Assembly (NCBI RefSeq): GCF_004361885.1
Contig: NZ_SNWH01000012.1
Location: 25,774 to 89,773, forward strand
From: Halomonas ventosae
GTDB lineage: Bacteria; Pseudomonadota; Gammaproteobacteria; Pseudomonadales; Halomonadaceae
DNA length: 64,000 nt
Reading direction: 5' to 3'
The position numbers and the translations under genes were made by a program. The notes under the pieces are model-generated. The model worked only from the letters and a program-made list of their open reading frames with translations, searched no databases and had not been told where the DNA came from. Shown here piece by piece: positions 35,734-45,475 of this stretch (position 1 is its first letter; each line of letters opens with the position of its first letter).

Positions 35734-36942
35734 TCAGCAGCCTTTCGCCGCGGGCAGCCGGCCCACCCTGCCCTCGAAGAAAAAGGGCCGCAGCTTGACC
35801 CCGAGCATATTGCCGGCGAAGGCGGCCACCAGCCACACCCAGCCATGCAGACTGCCGGAGGCGATCCCGCTGAAGTAGGCGCCGATATTGCAGCCGAAGG
35901 CCAGACGAGCACCATAGCCGAGCAGCAGGCCGCCGATCACCGCCGCCAGCACGGAGCGAGCTGGGATACGGAAGTTGGGGGCGAACTTGCCCGCCAGCGA
36001 CGCCGCCACCAGTGCTCCAAGCAGGATACCGATGTCCATCACGCTGGTGATGTCACGCCACAGGGTCGCCTCCAGGGCGGCCGCATTCCATGATGACTGC
36101 CAGTAGCCCCACTGGCTGACATCGCCACCGAGGGCCTCGAAGCCCTTGGCGCCCCACAGCGCGAAAGCGGAGGTGATCCCCCAGGGACGTCCGGCCAGTA
36201 CCAGGGTGGCGAAGTTGAGCAGCGCCAGGCCCACGGCCCCGGCCAGCAGCGGCCAGGGGCCGGTGAGCCAGCGACGGTTACCGACATCGATCACTGGGGC
36301 ACGCTCCAGCTGGCCGTGGCGGCGTCTTTCCATCACCACGGTGAAGGCGGCAATGGCCGCGAACAGCGCCAGACTGATGGCGATTCCGCCTCCGGTGCCG
36401 GCGGTCTTGACCAGCGATACCGGCTGCAAGGCAGGCAAGCTCTGCCACCAGCTGAAGTGGGCGGTACCGATCAGTGAGCCGACAATAAAGAACAGCAGGG
36501 TAATCAGCATGCGGACATTGCCACCACCGGCGGTGAACAGGGTGCCGGAGCCACAGCCGCCGCCGAGCTGCATACCGATGCCGAACAGGAAGGCGCCGAC
36601 CACCACCGAGATGCCGATGGGGGCCACGAAGCCGTAGACTGACTGGCCAAAGAGGCTGCCCGCCCCCAGTGCCGGGAAGAACAGCAGCACGGCGAGGCTC
36701 AGCATCACCATCTGGGCGCGCAGGCCCCGGCCGCGCCGCTCGGTGATAAATACCCGCCAGGCGGCGGTAAAGCCGAATGCGGCATGGTAGAGCACCATGC
36801 CCAGCAGTCCGCCCACCACCATCAGCGCACCGTGGCGTGCGCCGAAGGCACCACCCACCGCCAGAGCGCCCAGCAGCAGGGCGCCGGCCGCCACGGCGGA
36901 GACGAAGAGTTGGGAGCGTGGGGTCAGGGCGAGTTGACTCAT
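35734..36942 (-). CDS. YeeE/YedE family sulfur-compound transporter
   Basis: From the ATG at 36942 (MSQLALTPRSQLF, preceded by GGGAG) the 402-aa protein has about ten hydrophobic helices. It carries the family's paired cysteine motifs GGGCGSGTLFT and FGCNIGAYFSG, each within glycine-rich re-entrant loops. The family includes the thiosulfate importer TsuA and selenium/sulfur transporters. No TusA-like partner gene is adjacent, so the substrate is uncertain; thiosulfate is the best guess. Confidence 0.88.
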   Translation of the reverse strand: MSQLALTPRSQLFVSAVAAGALLLGALAVGGAFGARHGALMVVGGLLGMVLYHAAFGFTAAWRVFITERRGRGLRAQMVMLSLAVLLFFPALGAGSLFGQSVYGFVAPIGISVVVGAFLFGIGMQLGGGCGSGTLFTAGGGNVRMLITLLFFIVGSLIGTAHFSWWQSLPALQPVSLVKTAGTGGGIAISLALFAAIAAFTVVMERRRHGQLERAPVIDVGNRRWLTGPWPLLAGAVGLALLNFATLVLAGRPWGITSAFALWGAKGFEALGGDVSQWGYWQSSWNAAALEATLWRDITSVMDIGILLGALVAASLAGKFAPNFRIPARSVLAAVIGGLLLGYGARLAFGCNIGAYFSGIASGSLHGWVWLVAAFAGNMLGVKLRPFFFEGRVGRLPAAKGC

Positions 36943-37044
36943 GAGGTGTTCTCCCGAAGATGTCAGGGGCGAGGAGCCCGGATGACCAACCATGGTAACG
37001 ACCCACTAACCGAACGTGAAAGCATTTAGAGCCAACGGTTGATA

Positions 37045-37078
37045 ACCAAAAAATATAACAGGCACCCGCGGATGCCTG
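37045..37078 (-). terminator. Intrinsic terminator after trpS
   Basis: On the minus strand the stem AGGCATCCGCGGGTGCCT (within 37059-37078) is followed by GTTATATTTTTTGG, a clear T-rich tract, 26 bases past the trpS stop. Confidence 0.8.
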
Positions 37079-37103
37079 CCTCATCGCCGTGGCGCAGCTG
37101 CAT

Positions 37104-38129
37104 TCAGACGAAGCGCCCGAGCCCCACCGCCTGGCGCAGGCGATCCATGAAGGGGGCCGCCTCGGCACGCGCTCGCTCGGCGCCCTTGAGCAGCACCTGC
37201 TCGATGTAACCGGGGTCCTCCATCAGCGCCTGATAACGCTCGCGGGGGTCGCGCAGCTGTTCGTTGAGCAGCTCGAAGACGCGGTTCTTGGCCTCGCCCC
37301 AGCCGATGCCATCGGCATACTCGGCGCGCATGGCCTCGGTCTGCTCGGGTGTCGCGAAGGCAGAAAAGATCTGGAACAGGGTACAGGTAGACGGGTCCTT
37401 GGGCTCGCCAGGCTCCAGGGAGTTGGTCTTGATCTTGCGAACCAGTTTCAGCAGCTTGTTCTCGGAGACGAACAGCGGGATGGTGTTGTGGTAGCTCTTG
37501 GACATTTTGCGCCCATCCAGGCCGCCCAGCACCTCCACCCGCTCGTCCACCACCGCCTCGGGCTGGGTGAAATAGTGTCCCTTGTAGAGGTGGTTGAAGC
37601 GCCCAGCGATGTCGCGCGCCATCTCGATGTGCTGGATCTGGTCGCGCCCCACCGGCACCTTGTGGGCATTGAACATCAGGATGTCGGCAGCCATCAGCAC
37701 CGGGTAGCCGAACAGCCCCATGGTGATGCCCTTGTCCGGGTCCTGGTTGCCGGCAGCCTCGTTCTCGGCCACTGCCGCCTTGTAGGCATGGGCACGGTTC
37801 ATCAGCCCCTTGGCGCAGACGCAGGAGAGCATCCAGGTCAGCTCTGGAACCTCAGGAACGTCCGACTGGCGATAGAAAATGGCATTGTCGGTATCCAGGC
37901 CCAGCGCCAGCCAGGTAGCGGCGATCTCCAGGCGCGACTCGTGGACCTCGCGCGGCTGCTGACACTTGATCAGCGCATGCAGGTCGGCAAGGAAATAATA
38001 GGACTGGACGCTCGGATCCTGGCTCGCGGCGATGGCAGGCTTTATCGCCCCCACGTAGTTGCCCAGGTGGGGGGTGCCGGTGGTGGTGATGCCAGTAAGA
38101 ACACGGGTCTTCTCGGGAGCTGCACTCAT
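37104..38129 (-). CDS. trpS: Tryptophanyl-tRNA synthetase
   Basis: TrpRS is a class Ic synthetase that charges tRNA-Trp. The ATG at 38129 (MSAAPEKTRVLTGITTTGTP) gives 341 aa; the frame extends upstream through the repeat without similarity. The HIGH-equivalent is TPHLGN and the KMSKS loop is GRKMSKS. The set FLADLHALI, MAADILMFNAHKVPVG and QIQHIEMARDIA is typical. Confidence 0.96.
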   Translation of the reverse strand: MSAAPEKTRVLTGITTTGTPHLGNYVGAIKPAIAASQDPSVQSYYFLADLHALIKCQQPREVHESRLEIAATWLALGLDTDNAIFYRQSDVPEVPELTWMLSCVCAKGLMNRAHAYKAAVAENEAAGNQDPDKGITMGLFGYPVLMAADILMFNAHKVPVGRDQIQHIEMARDIAGRFNHLYKGHYFTQPEAVVDERVEVLGGLDGRKMSKSYHNTIPLFVSENKLLKLVRKIKTNSLEPGEPKDPSTCTLFQIFSAFATPEQTEAMRAEYADGIGWGEAKNRVFELLNEQLRDPRERYQALMEDPGYIEQVLLKGAERARAEAAPFMDRLRQAVGLGRFV

Positions 38130-38244
38130 GGGGAAAGCGGACTCTGCTGTTCGGAAATGGCCGCTATGGTAACGCGAGGCCCCGATCGAGGCGACCGGGG
38201 CGGTCTGGATGACACCGGCACCAAGGACCTGAACCGCGGCTTTT

Positions 38245-38438
38245 CCGGCGATAGGCCCCGGAGCGCCAAACCGCCGAGGAGGCGTTGTGAACCCCTCCCT
38301 GGGCGCTACCGACGCCCTGCTGCACTCTCGCGTCCCGCTCCGCTTGCAGGGCCGGTGCTGGCCATCCATGGCCAGCCCGTGCGGAGCAATGCTCCTCACC
38401 CCTGGCGTAGGACCTCCTCTAAGGCCTATCCCCGGCGC
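38245..38438 (+). repeat. Structured intergenic repeat, long form, copy 3
   Basis: It lies in the 338-base gap between trpS and ald, which holds no gene. It begins CCGGCGATAGGCC and ends GGCCTATCCCCGG, a terminal inverted repeat whose inner pair has changed on both arms relative to copy 1 (GACAGGC/GCCTGTC to GATAGGC/GCCTATC). The interior has GCTGGCCAT/ATGGCCAGC and GGAGCA/TGCTCC hairpins. It closely matches the copy at 6214. Confidence 0.8.
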
Positions 38439-38467
38439 CGCTCGCCTTGGTGATGCCCGCCAAGGTA

Positions 38468-39583
38468 TCAGTCCAAAAGCTTGTCTGGCGCGACGTACTC
38501 CAGCCCGAAGGCCTCTGCCACGGCCTGGTAGGTCACCTGTCCGGCGTGGACGTTGAGGCCGGCGGCGAAGTGGGTATCGTCGGCCAGCGCCTGCTGCCAG
38601 CCCTTGTCGGCCAGGGCGATAACGAACGGCAGGGTGGCATTGGTCAGCGCCTGGGTGGATGTGCGCGCCACGGCACCCGGCATGTTGGCCACGCAGTAGT
38701 GCACGATCCCGTCGACGATGTAGGACGGGTCGGTATGGGTGGTGGCCCGGCTGGTCTCGAAGCAACCGCCCTGGTCGATGGCCACGTCCACCAGCACGCT
38801 GCCGGGCTTCATCTCGGCGAGCATCTCGCGGGTGATCAGCTTGGGTGCGGCGGCCCCCGGGATCAGCACGGCACCGACGATCAGGTCGCACTCGCGTACC
38901 GCCTCGTCGATGGCGTCGGCGGTGGAGAAGACCGTCTTCATGCGGCCCTGGTAGCGATCGTCCAGGGTCTCGAGGCGCGGGATGGACGTGTCGAGCACTC
39001 TGACCTCGGCGCCGAGTCCCAGCGCCATGCGGGCGGCATTCTCGCCCACCACACCACCGCCGATCACCGCCACCCTGGCTGGTGCCACCCCGGGCACGCC
39101 GGGCAGCAGCACGCCAGACCCGCCCTGCGCCTTCTCCAGGCTATGGGCACCGGCCTGGATCGCCATGCGTCCGGCCACGGTGCTCATCGGCGCCAGCAGC
39201 GGCAGACCACCCTGGCGGTCGGTGACGGTCTCGTAGGCGATGCAGGTGGCACCGCTCTCCATCAGAGCGCGGGTCAGGGACTCCTCGGCAGCCAGATGCA
39301 GGTAGGTGAAGAGCGTCTGGCCGGCATTGAGACGCGCGACCTCCTCGGCCTGCGGCTCCTTGACCTTGAGGATCAGCTCGGCGTCGTCCCAGAGCCTGGC
39401 CACGTCGGTCTCCAGGCGCGCCCCGGCGGCTTCGAAGGTCGCATCCGCGAAACCTGCGCCCTCGCCGGCGCCGGCCTGAAGCGTGACCACATGGCCGTGG
39501 CTGACCAGCTCCCGGGCACCGGTGGGGGTCAGGGAGACACGGTACTCATGGTTCTTGATCTCCTTGGGCACGGCGATCTGCAT
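38468..39583 (-). CDS. ald: Alanine dehydrogenase
   Basis: Ald interconverts L-alanine and pyruvate plus ammonia with NAD. The ATG at 39583 ([20 protein letters not shown]), after AGGAG, gives 371 aa, the usual length. The NAD-binding region is [20 protein letters not shown]; substrate-site segments are [13 protein letters not shown] and [25 protein letters not shown] is the C-terminal signature. The 184-base gap before the next gene upstream is AT-rich and probably holds its promoter. Confidence 0.96.
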   Translation of the reverse strand: MQIAVPKEIKNHEYRVSLTPTGARELVSHGHVVTLQAGAGEGAGFADATFEAAGARLETDVARLWDDAELILKVKEPQAEEVARLNAGQTLFTYLHLAAEESLTRALMESGATCIAYETVTDRQGGLPLLAPMSTVAGRMAIQAGAHSLEKAQGGSGVLLPGVPGVAPARVAVIGGGVVGENAARMALGLGAEVRVLDTSIPRLETLDDRYQGRMKTVFSTADAIDEAVRECDLIVGAVLIPGAAAPKLITREMLAEMKPGSVLVDVAIDQGGCFETSRATTHTDPSYIVDGIVHYCVANMPGAVARTSTQALTNATLPFVIALADKGWQQALADDTHFAAGLNVHAGQVTYQAVAEAFGLEYVAPDKLLD

Positions 39584-39767
39584 GGCTTTCTCCTGCACGC
39601 TATTGTTGGTTGGCTTTCCTGCTCATTACAGCATAGCCAGGCCATACAGAAAGCCCTGCCCATAAAGAACGGAAAATAACTTCAATAAACACTCTCATGA
39701 CCCGATATTATTTCTTCCGGGGGTAGCCCGACAGCAAACCCTTCCGGCACGCCCCTCTCGCCCAGCC

Positions 39768-40088
39768 TCAAGACGGTCGGCCGGTACCACAGTTCCAGCA
39801 GGTGTCGAAGACGCCCTCGAGGCGCTCCCCGCATGCCGGGCAGGTCCATGCCGGCCACTCGCTGGTGCCTTCCAGGGCCTGGCGGATCAGCGCCTCGGCA
39901 CGCGCACGGTTGTGGGCCGCCACCCAGACCTCCGGCTCGCACTCGGAAAGCGGCAGTTCACCGGCGCCACCACCGAGGGTCAGGTTGCACAGCTGTGCGG
40001 GAATGCCGGCCGCGACCAGGACGTTGTACAAGTGGCTGACCAGCAGCGCGTTGGAGTGGGCGAAGATGCGAACATAGCCGGTGAGCAT
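39768..40088 (-). CDS. DUF2007-type protein with C-terminal zinc ribbon
   Basis: The 106-aa protein has an N-terminal ferredoxin-like DUF2007 fold (about residues 4-75: VRIFAHSNALLVSHLYNVL, then PEVWVAAHNRARAEALI). A zinc ribbon WTCPACGERLEGVFDTCWNCG follows at the C terminus. The DUF2007 family is annotated as putative signal-transducing; its role is unknown. It starts 6 bases after the rlmI stop, so it is likely co-transcribed with that rRNA methylase. Confidence 0.85.
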   Translation of the reverse strand: MLTGYVRIFAHSNALLVSHLYNVLVAAGIPAQLCNLTLGGGAGELPLSECEPEVWVAAHNRARAEALIRQALEGTSEWPAWTCPACGERLEGVFDTCWNCGTGRPS

Positions 40089-40094
40089 CGCGCG

Positions 40095-41288
40095 CTAGTC
40101 CCGGAAGACGCGCACGCCCAGGGCCTTGAGGTAGGCGGTCTCGGGAATCGCCGGATGGACCGGGTGATCCGGCCCCTGATGGCCCTGGAAGAGGATCTGG
40201 CCCAGGCGGTCCTGGTGACGCACCGCGCCGCGCACCACGTCGACCAGGCGCTCCGGGGCCAAGTGCATGGAGCACGACGCCGAGAGCAGCAGGCCGTCGC
40301 GCCCCAGCAGGCGCATCGCCTCGCGGTTGAGCTTGCCGTAGGCGCGCTCGCCGTTGGGGATGTCCTTGCGCTTGCGGATGAAGGCGGGCGGGTCGAGGAT
40401 CACCACGTCGAACTGCTCGCCGTCGGCCTTGAGGGCCGCCATCGCCTCGAAGGCGTCGCCCTCGCCCACCACCACCCGCCCCTGTAGCCCATTCAGAGCG
40501 GCATTCTCGGCCACCCGCTCTAGCGCTGGACCGGAGGCATCCACGCAGAGCACCTCACTGGCACCGTGGGCTGCGGCCTGCACGCCCCAGCCGCCCACGT
40601 AGCTGAATACGTCGAGCACCCGCTTGCCGGCCACCAGGCCATTGAGCCAGGCGCGGTTGACTCGATGATCGAAGAACCAGCCGGTCTTCTGGCCGTCGAG
40701 GACCGGAGCGACGAAGCGCACGCCGTTCTCCTCCAGCAGCACCGGGTCGGGCAGTTCGCCCTTGACGACCTCGATGCCGGCCTCGAGGCCCTCGTGACGG
40801 CGACCGCTGGTGTCATTGCGCAGCACCACCGCCGAAGGTGCCAGCACCTTGTCCAGGGCGTCGAGCAGTTCGGGCAGCACCGCCTGCATGCCGGCGGTAT
40901 TGAGCTGCACGACCAGCACGTCACCGAAGCGGTCGATGACCAGCCCCGGCAACAGGTCACCCTCGCCATGCACCAGGCGATAGAAGGGCCTCTCGAAGAG
41001 CCGCTGGCGCAGCGCCAGTGCCTGATTGAGGCGATGGACCAGTAGCGAGCGGTCAAGCCCCTGCGCCGGGTCGCGAGAGACCAGCCGTGCGCAGATCAGC
41101 GAGTGCGGATTGACGTAGGCCACGCCCAGCGCCTTGCCGTTGGCGGCCTCGACCACCACCTGGGCACCGGCCTCGATCGCCTTGAGCGGCGTGGCCTGGA
41201 TGTCGATCTCGTTGGAGTAGAGCCACAGATGACCGGCCTTGAGGCGACGGTCGGCGTTCTTCTTCAGGCGCAGGGTGTGCTGGGTCAT
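40095..41288 (-). CDS. rlmI: 23S rRNA (cytosine1962-C5)-methyltransferase RlmI
   Basis: RlmI methylates C1962 of 23S rRNA with SAM. The 397-aa protein has an N-terminal PUA domain (about residues 1-75, HTLRLKKNADRRLKAGHLWL), a linker domain, and a Rossmann methyltransferase with VLDVFSYVGGWGVQAA (SAM loop), VILDPPAF and the SASCSMHL motif carrying the catalytic cysteine. It is followed by the DUF2007 gene and preceded by mutM. Confidence 0.92.
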   Translation of the reverse strand: MTQHTLRLKKNADRRLKAGHLWLYSNEIDIQATPLKAIEAGAQVVVEAANGKALGVAYVNPHSLICARLVSRDPAQGLDRSLLVHRLNQALALRQRLFERPFYRLVHGEGDLLPGLVIDRFGDVLVVQLNTAGMQAVLPELLDALDKVLAPSAVVLRNDTSGRRHEGLEAGIEVVKGELPDPVLLEENGVRFVAPVLDGQKTGWFFDHRVNRAWLNGLVAGKRVLDVFSYVGGWGVQAAAHGASEVLCVDASGPALERVAENAALNGLQGRVVVGEGDAFEAMAALKADGEQFDVVILDPPAFIRKRKDIPNGERAYGKLNREAMRLLGRDGLLLSASCSMHLAPERLVDVVRGAVRHQDRLGQILFQGHQGPDHPVHPAIPETAYLKALGVRVFRD

Positions 41289-41317
41289 GGGGGTCTCGCA
41301 GGGGAAAGAGGGGTCGT

Positions 41318-42142
41318 TCAGGTCTGGCAGTGGCCGCAGAACACACTGGCCCGCTGGCCCAGGGTCACCAGACGCAGCTCGGCACCACAGCGCCGACAGG
41401 GCTCGCCGTCGCGCCCATAGACGTTAAGGCGCTGCTTGAAGTAGCCCGGCTCGCCGGTGCCGCCGACGAAGTCGCGCAGGGTGGTACCGCCCTGGGTGAT
41501 GGCGGCGACCAGCACCTCGCGCACGGCCCGGGCGAGTCGATCATAGCGCCCCCGCGAGATGCGCCCGGCGGCGCGACGTGGGTCGATGCCGGCCAGGAAC
41601 AGGGCCTCGGCGGCATAGATGTTACCCACCCCCACCACCACGGCGTTATCCATCAGGAAGGGCTTGACCGCCAGGCGACGCCCGCGGGAGAGGCGATGGA
41701 GTCGCTCGCCATCGAAGGCCGGAGAGAGCGGCTCCGGCCCCAGCCGGGCCAAGCGCGCATCCTGCTGCGTGCTGCCAGCGAGCCAGTCGACGAAGCCGAA
41801 GCGGCGCGGGTCGTGATAGCGCAGGATGGCGCCATCGCCGAGCACCAGGTCGAGATGGTCATGCTTCTTCGGCAACTCGCCCAGCCGGGTGAGGCGCAGG
41901 CTGCCGGACATGCCCAGGTGCCAGAGCAGGGTTCCCGGCGCCTCACCCTCGAGCGGCACCAGCAAATACTTGGCACGCCGGGCGAGAGTGCCGATGCGCG
42001 CCCCAACCAGCCGTTCGACGAGGTCTGCCGGCACCGGCACGCGCAGGCGGGCCTGGCGCACGATCACCTCCGTGATCACGCGGCCTTCCACATGGGGAGC
42101 GATGCCACGGCGGGTAGTCTCGACTTCAGGCAACTCGGGCAT
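41318..42142 (-). CDS. mutM: Formamidopyrimidine-DNA glycosylase
   Basis: MutM (Fpg) excises 8-oxoguanine and cleaves the abasic site. The ATG at 42142 begins [14 protein letters not shown], exposing the catalytic Pro2 and Glu3 after Met removal. The protein is 274 aa. [13 protein letters not shown] is the helix-two-turn-helix, and the C-terminal zinc finger is [20 protein letters not shown] followed by CGHC. The open frame extends 14 codons upstream and is not used. Confidence 0.97.
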   Translation of the reverse strand: MPELPEVETTRRGIAPHVEGRVITEVIVRQARLRVPVPADLVERLVGARIGTLARRAKYLLVPLEGEAPGTLLWHLGMSGSLRLTRLGELPKKHDHLDLVLGDGAILRYHDPRRFGFVDWLAGSTQQDARLARLGPEPLSPAFDGERLHRLSRGRRLAVKPFLMDNAVVVGVGNIYAAEALFLAGIDPRRAAGRISRGRYDRLARAVREVLVAAITQGGTTLRDFVGGTGEPGYFKQRLNVYGRDGEPCRRCGAELRLVTLGQRASVFCGHCQT

Positions 42143-42236
42143 GGGAAATCCAGAGGGGACAACAAGACGCAAGAACCCGACCATCGGGCCGGGTTCAAGC
42201 TGACAGGCTCGCGCCTGCGGTGGAAGCGACCAAGGC

Positions 42237-42392
42237 TTACTTGATTTTGCCTTCCTTGTACATCACGTGCTTGCGGATGACCGGGTCAAACTTCTTCATC
42301 TCGAGCTTGTCCGGGGTATTCCGCTTGTTCTTGTCGGTGGTATAGAAGTGACCGGTACCGGCACTCGAAATCATTCTGATCTTGTCACGCAT
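42237..42392 (-). CDS. rpmG: 50S ribosomal protein L33
   Basis: A 51-aa protein reads [20 protein letters not shown] then [20 protein letters not shown] and [11 protein letters not shown]. It is the cysteine-free (non-zinc) form of L33. GGGGAGAG precedes the ATG. It follows rpmB by 26 bases, the usual rpmB-rpmG pair next to mutM. Confidence 0.96.
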   Translation of the reverse strand: MRDKIRMISSAGTGHFYTTDKNKRNTPDKLEMKKFDPVIRKHVMYKEGKIK

Positions 42393-42418
42393 GACGCTTC
42401 TCTCCCCTGATGGATCGC

Positions 42419-42655
42419 TTAGACAGCTTCGCCGCGCTTGCGAATGTCACCGAGCACCGCCTCGATGCCCTTCTTGTCGATGATACGCATGCCCTTGGAG
42501 GAGACGCGCAGCTTGACGAAGCGCTTCTCGGACTCCACCCAGAAACGGTGGGAATGCAGATTGGGCACGAAACGACGGCGCGTCTTGCGCTGGGAGTGTG
42601 AAACATTGTTACCCGTCACCGGGCGCTTGCCGGTAACCTGACATACTTTAGACAT
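42419..42655 (-). CDS. rpmB: 50S ribosomal protein L28
   Basis: The ATG at 42655 gives 78 aa starting [20 protein letters not shown]. The core [20 protein letters not shown] and the C-terminal [15 protein letters not shown] match L28. It is the first gene of rpmB-rpmG. Confidence 0.97.
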   Translation of the reverse strand: MSKVCQVTGKRPVTGNNVSHSQRKTRRRFVPNLHSHRFWVESEKRFVKLRVSSKGMRIIDKKGIEAVLGDIRKRGEAV

Positions 42656-42765
42656 GAGAGCCTCCAACCGCTTGGCCAGGTGTTCAGACCTGAGTGTTCA
42701 AAACCTGTCGGGCAAATCGGGATGACCCCGTTGTCATTTGACCCAAGGGAATTCAAAGGCTGAAC

Positions 42766-42794
42766 TTTATACCAGAGACCACCGCCTTCGGCAA
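42766..42794 (-). promoter_or_regulatory. Sigma-70 promoter of rpmB-rpmG
   Basis: On the minus strand TTGCCG (42789-42794), a 17-base spacer, then TATAAA (42766-42771) lies about 110 bases before the rpmB start. The GGTATAAAG surroundings resemble the rpsB promoter in this window. Confidence 0.6.
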
Positions 42795-42828
42795 GCAATG
42801 CGCCATTTTCCCATCACGCATGCCGGTT

Positions 42829-43503
42829 TCACAGCCATCCCCGTTCCGCGAAGGAGACCACCTCGCCATCGCCCACCACGAAGTGGTCCAGCACGCGCAC
42901 CTCGAAGAGCCCAAGCGCCTCGCGCAGGCGCTCGGTGATGCGTCGGTCGGCGTCACTGGGCTCGGCTACCCCGGAAGGGTGGTTGTGGGCGAAGATGATG
43001 GCGCCGGCGCCCAGTTCCAGGGCGCGCCGAGCGACTTCGCGGGGATAGACCGAGGCGCTGTCCAGGGTGCCGCGAAACAGCGACTCGTAGCGGATCACGC
43101 GGTGTTGGCTATCGAGGAACAGCGCGGCAAACTCCTCGTGGCCGAGATGGCGCAGCTGGGCGGCGAGGTAGGCACGCACCAGCGACGGCGAGGTCAGCGC
43201 ATCGCCCCGGCTCAACTGACTGGCGAGATGTCGCCGCGACAGCTCCAGGGTGGCCTGGAGCTGAACATACTTGGCCATGCCTATGCCGCGCTCTGCGCAG
43301 AAGCGCGCCTGGTCGGCCTCTAGCAACTGACGAAGCCCGCCAAAGGCCGACAGCAAGTCTCGGGCCAGGTCCACCGCCGAGCGGCCCGCCACGCCGACGC
43401 GCAAAAAGATCGCCAGCAGCTCGGCATCAGAAAGCGCCTCGACTCCCAGCGCCAGCAGTTTTTCCCGGGGACGCTCTCCCTCCGGCCAGTCCCGAATCGA
43501 CAT
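42829..43503 (-). CDS. radC: RadC family JAB-domain protein
   Basis: The 224-aa protein has an N-terminal helix-hairpin-helix-like region ([16 protein letters not shown], residues 25-40) and a JAB1/MPN metalloprotease-like domain with the JAMM motif [14 protein letters not shown]. Despite its name, RadC has no proven role in DNA repair. Position next to rpmB and divergent from coaBC is conserved in gammaproteobacteria. Confidence 0.95.
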   Translation of the reverse strand: MSIRDWPEGERPREKLLALGVEALSDAELLAIFLRVGVAGRSAVDLARDLLSAFGGLRQLLEADQARFCAERGIGMAKYVQLQATLELSRRHLASQLSRGDALTSPSLVRAYLAAQLRHLGHEEFAALFLDSQHRVIRYESLFRGTLDSASVYPREVARRALELGAGAIIFAHNHPSGVAEPSDADRRITERLREALGLFEVRVLDHFVVGDGEVVSFAERGWL

Positions 43504-43614
43504 CCCTGTCTCCTTGATCCATGCCTGTGACTGTCAGTATAGACGGCCCGGCGGCTACGCAAGGTCGGGCACCGGTGGTAAGGTAGGCGATCGGATTCAT
43601 GCTCGGATACTGTC

Positions 43615-44922
43615 ATGTCGACTCCCCCCCGCCGACGCGTCCTGCTCGGCATCAGCGCCGGCATCGCTGCCTACAAGAGCGCCCAGCTGGCCCGCCTGCT
43701 CAAGCAGGCGGGCAGCGAGGTGCGCGTGGTGATGACCGAGGGCGCCCAAGCCTTCATCACGCCACTGACGCTGCAAGCCCTGACGGGAGAGGCCGTGCGC
43801 ACCTCGCTGCTCGACCCCCAGGCCGAGGCCGGCATGGGCCATATCGAGCTGGCCCGCTGGGCCGATACCATCCTGATCGCCCCAGCCACCGCCGACCTGA
43901 TGGCGCGCCTCGCCCAGGGACTAGCGGACGACCTGCTCACCACCCTGTGCCTGGCCAGCGAGGCCGAAAAGGTGATGGCCCCGGCCATGAACCAGGCCAT
44001 GTGGCGCCACCCGGCCACCCAGCGCAACGCGCGCCAACTGGCCGAGGACGGCTGGCAACTGCTGGGGCCGGGCAGCGGCGACCAGGCCTGCGGCGACGTG
44101 GGGCCGGGGCGCATGCTCGAACCCGAGGCGATCGCGGCGGCGCTGCTCCCTATGGCACCCGACACCGTGCCAGCAATGGTCCCCGAAACCGGACCCGCCG
44201 AGTCGCCCGATGGCACGCCGTCCAAGCCGGAGACATCACGGGAGGCCGACGGCCTGACCATCACCATCACCGCCGGGCCGACCCGGGAGCCGCTCGACCC
44301 GGTGCGCTATCTCTCCAACCAAAGCTCCGGCAAGATGGGCTTCGCCCTGGCCGCCTCCGCCGCCGCGCTGGGCGCCCGAGTACGGCTGATCAGCGGCCCG
44401 GTCGCCCTGCCGACCCCCCCGGGCGTCGAGCGCACTGACGTGGAGAGCGCCCGGGAGATGCACAAGGCCGCCCAGCGGCTGGCCAGCGACAGCGATATCT
44501 TCATCGGCTGCGCCGCCGTCGCCGACTACCGCGCCGAGGCGACCGCCGAGCACAAGATCAAGAAGGTCGAAGGCGAGGAAGGTCTCACCCTGCACCTGGT
44601 GAAAAACCCCGACATCATCGCCGGTGTCGCCGCCCTCCCCGAGGCGCAGCGTCCTCTGGTGGTGGGCTTCGCCGCCGAGACCCGCGACCTGGAGGCTTAC
44701 GCCCGAGACAAGCTGGCCCGCAAGGGACTCGACATGATCGTTGCCAACGACGTCTCCCGTGCCGGGCTTGGCTTCGGCAGCGACGAGAATGCAGCCCTGC
44801 TGCTGTGGCGTGACGGCGACGGTGAAGGCAGCGAGAGCCTCGCGCCCCAGCCCAAGCCGCAGCTCGCCCTGGCCGTGCTGCGCCGCGCCCTGGCCTGCCT
44901 GGCGTCACGCGCCACCCGCTGA
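43615..44922 (+). CDS. coaBC: Bifunctional phosphopantothenoylcysteine decarboxylase / phosphopantothenate-cysteine ligase
   Basis: CoaBC (Dfp) performs two steps of coenzyme A synthesis. The 435-aa protein has an N-terminal flavoprotein decarboxylase domain (about 1-180): [14 protein letters not shown] for [19 protein letters not shown] for substrate, and [10 protein letters not shown] with the catalytic cysteine. The C-terminal CTP-dependent ligase starts near residue 215 ([20 protein letters not shown]) and has the KIKK motif. The domains are joined by a Pro/Thr/Glu-rich linker (residues about 183-210) that is longer than in E. coli. Confidence 0.96.
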   Translation: MSTPPRRRVLLGISAGIAAYKSAQLARLLKQAGSEVRVVMTEGAQAFITPLTLQALTGEAVRTSLLDPQAEAGMGHIELARWADTILIAPATADLMARLAQGLADDLLTTLCLASEAEKVMAPAMNQAMWRHPATQRNARQLAEDGWQLLGPGSGDQACGDVGPGRMLEPEAIAAALLPMAPDTVPAMVPETGPAESPDGTPSKPETSREADGLTITITAGPTREPLDPVRYLSNQSSGKMGFALAASAAALGARVRLISGPVALPTPPGVERTDVESAREMHKAAQRLASDSDIFIGCAAVADYRAEATAEHKIKKVEGEEGLTLHLVKNPDIIAGVAALPEAQRPLVVGFAAETRDLEAYARDKLARKGLDMIVANDVSRAGLGFGSDENAALLLWRDGDGEGSESLAPQPKPQLALAVLRRALACLASRATR

Positions 44923-44944
44923 TATCGAACACCCGAGGACCTCG

Positions 44945-45427
44945 ATGCCCGCCATTCCCGATCGCCCGCGCCTCGCTGTTCAGCTGCTCGACGAGCGCCT
45001 GCGGGACGCCCTGCCCCACTATGCTACCCAAGGCGCCGCCGGCATGGACCTGCGTGCCCTGCTTGACGCCCCGCTGACCCTGGCCCCCGGGCAATGCGAG
45101 CTAATACGCACCGGGCTTGCCATCCACATCGCCGACCCGAGCCTCGCCGGCCTGATCCTGCCTCGCTCGGGGCTGGGCCACAAGCACGGCATCGTGCTGG
45201 GCAACCTGGTGGGGCTGATCGATTCCGACTACCAGGGTGAGCTGATGATTTCCACCTGGAACCGGGGCGAGGCGCCCTTCACCATCGAGCCCTTCGAAAG
45301 GCTGGCACAGTACGTGATCGTTCCCGTGGTGCATGCCGACCTCGAGGTCGTCGAGGCCTTCGACGATGATGGCCTGAGAGAAGGCCAGCGTGGCACCGGC
45401 GGCTTCGGCAGCTCCGGTCGTCACTGA
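44945..45427 (+). CDS. dut: dUTP diphosphatase
   Basis: Dut hydrolyses dUTP to dUMP, preventing uracil in DNA. The ATG at 44945 ([19 protein letters not shown]), preceded by GAGGACC, gives 160 aa. The trimeric dUTPase motifs are present in order: [36 protein letters not shown], and the C-terminal arm [10 protein letters not shown]. It lies 22 bases after coaBC, as in E. coli. Confidence 0.97.
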   Translation: MPAIPDRPRLAVQLLDERLRDALPHYATQGAAGMDLRALLDAPLTLAPGQCELIRTGLAIHIADPSLAGLILPRSGLGHKHGIVLGNLVGLIDSDYQGELMISTWNRGEAPFTIEPFERLAQYVIVPVVHADLEVVEAFDDDGLREGQRGTGGFGSSGRH

Positions 45428-45475
45428 CGCTCAGGGACGACATCGGCCCTTGATATCCCACACAGGACGGACCCC

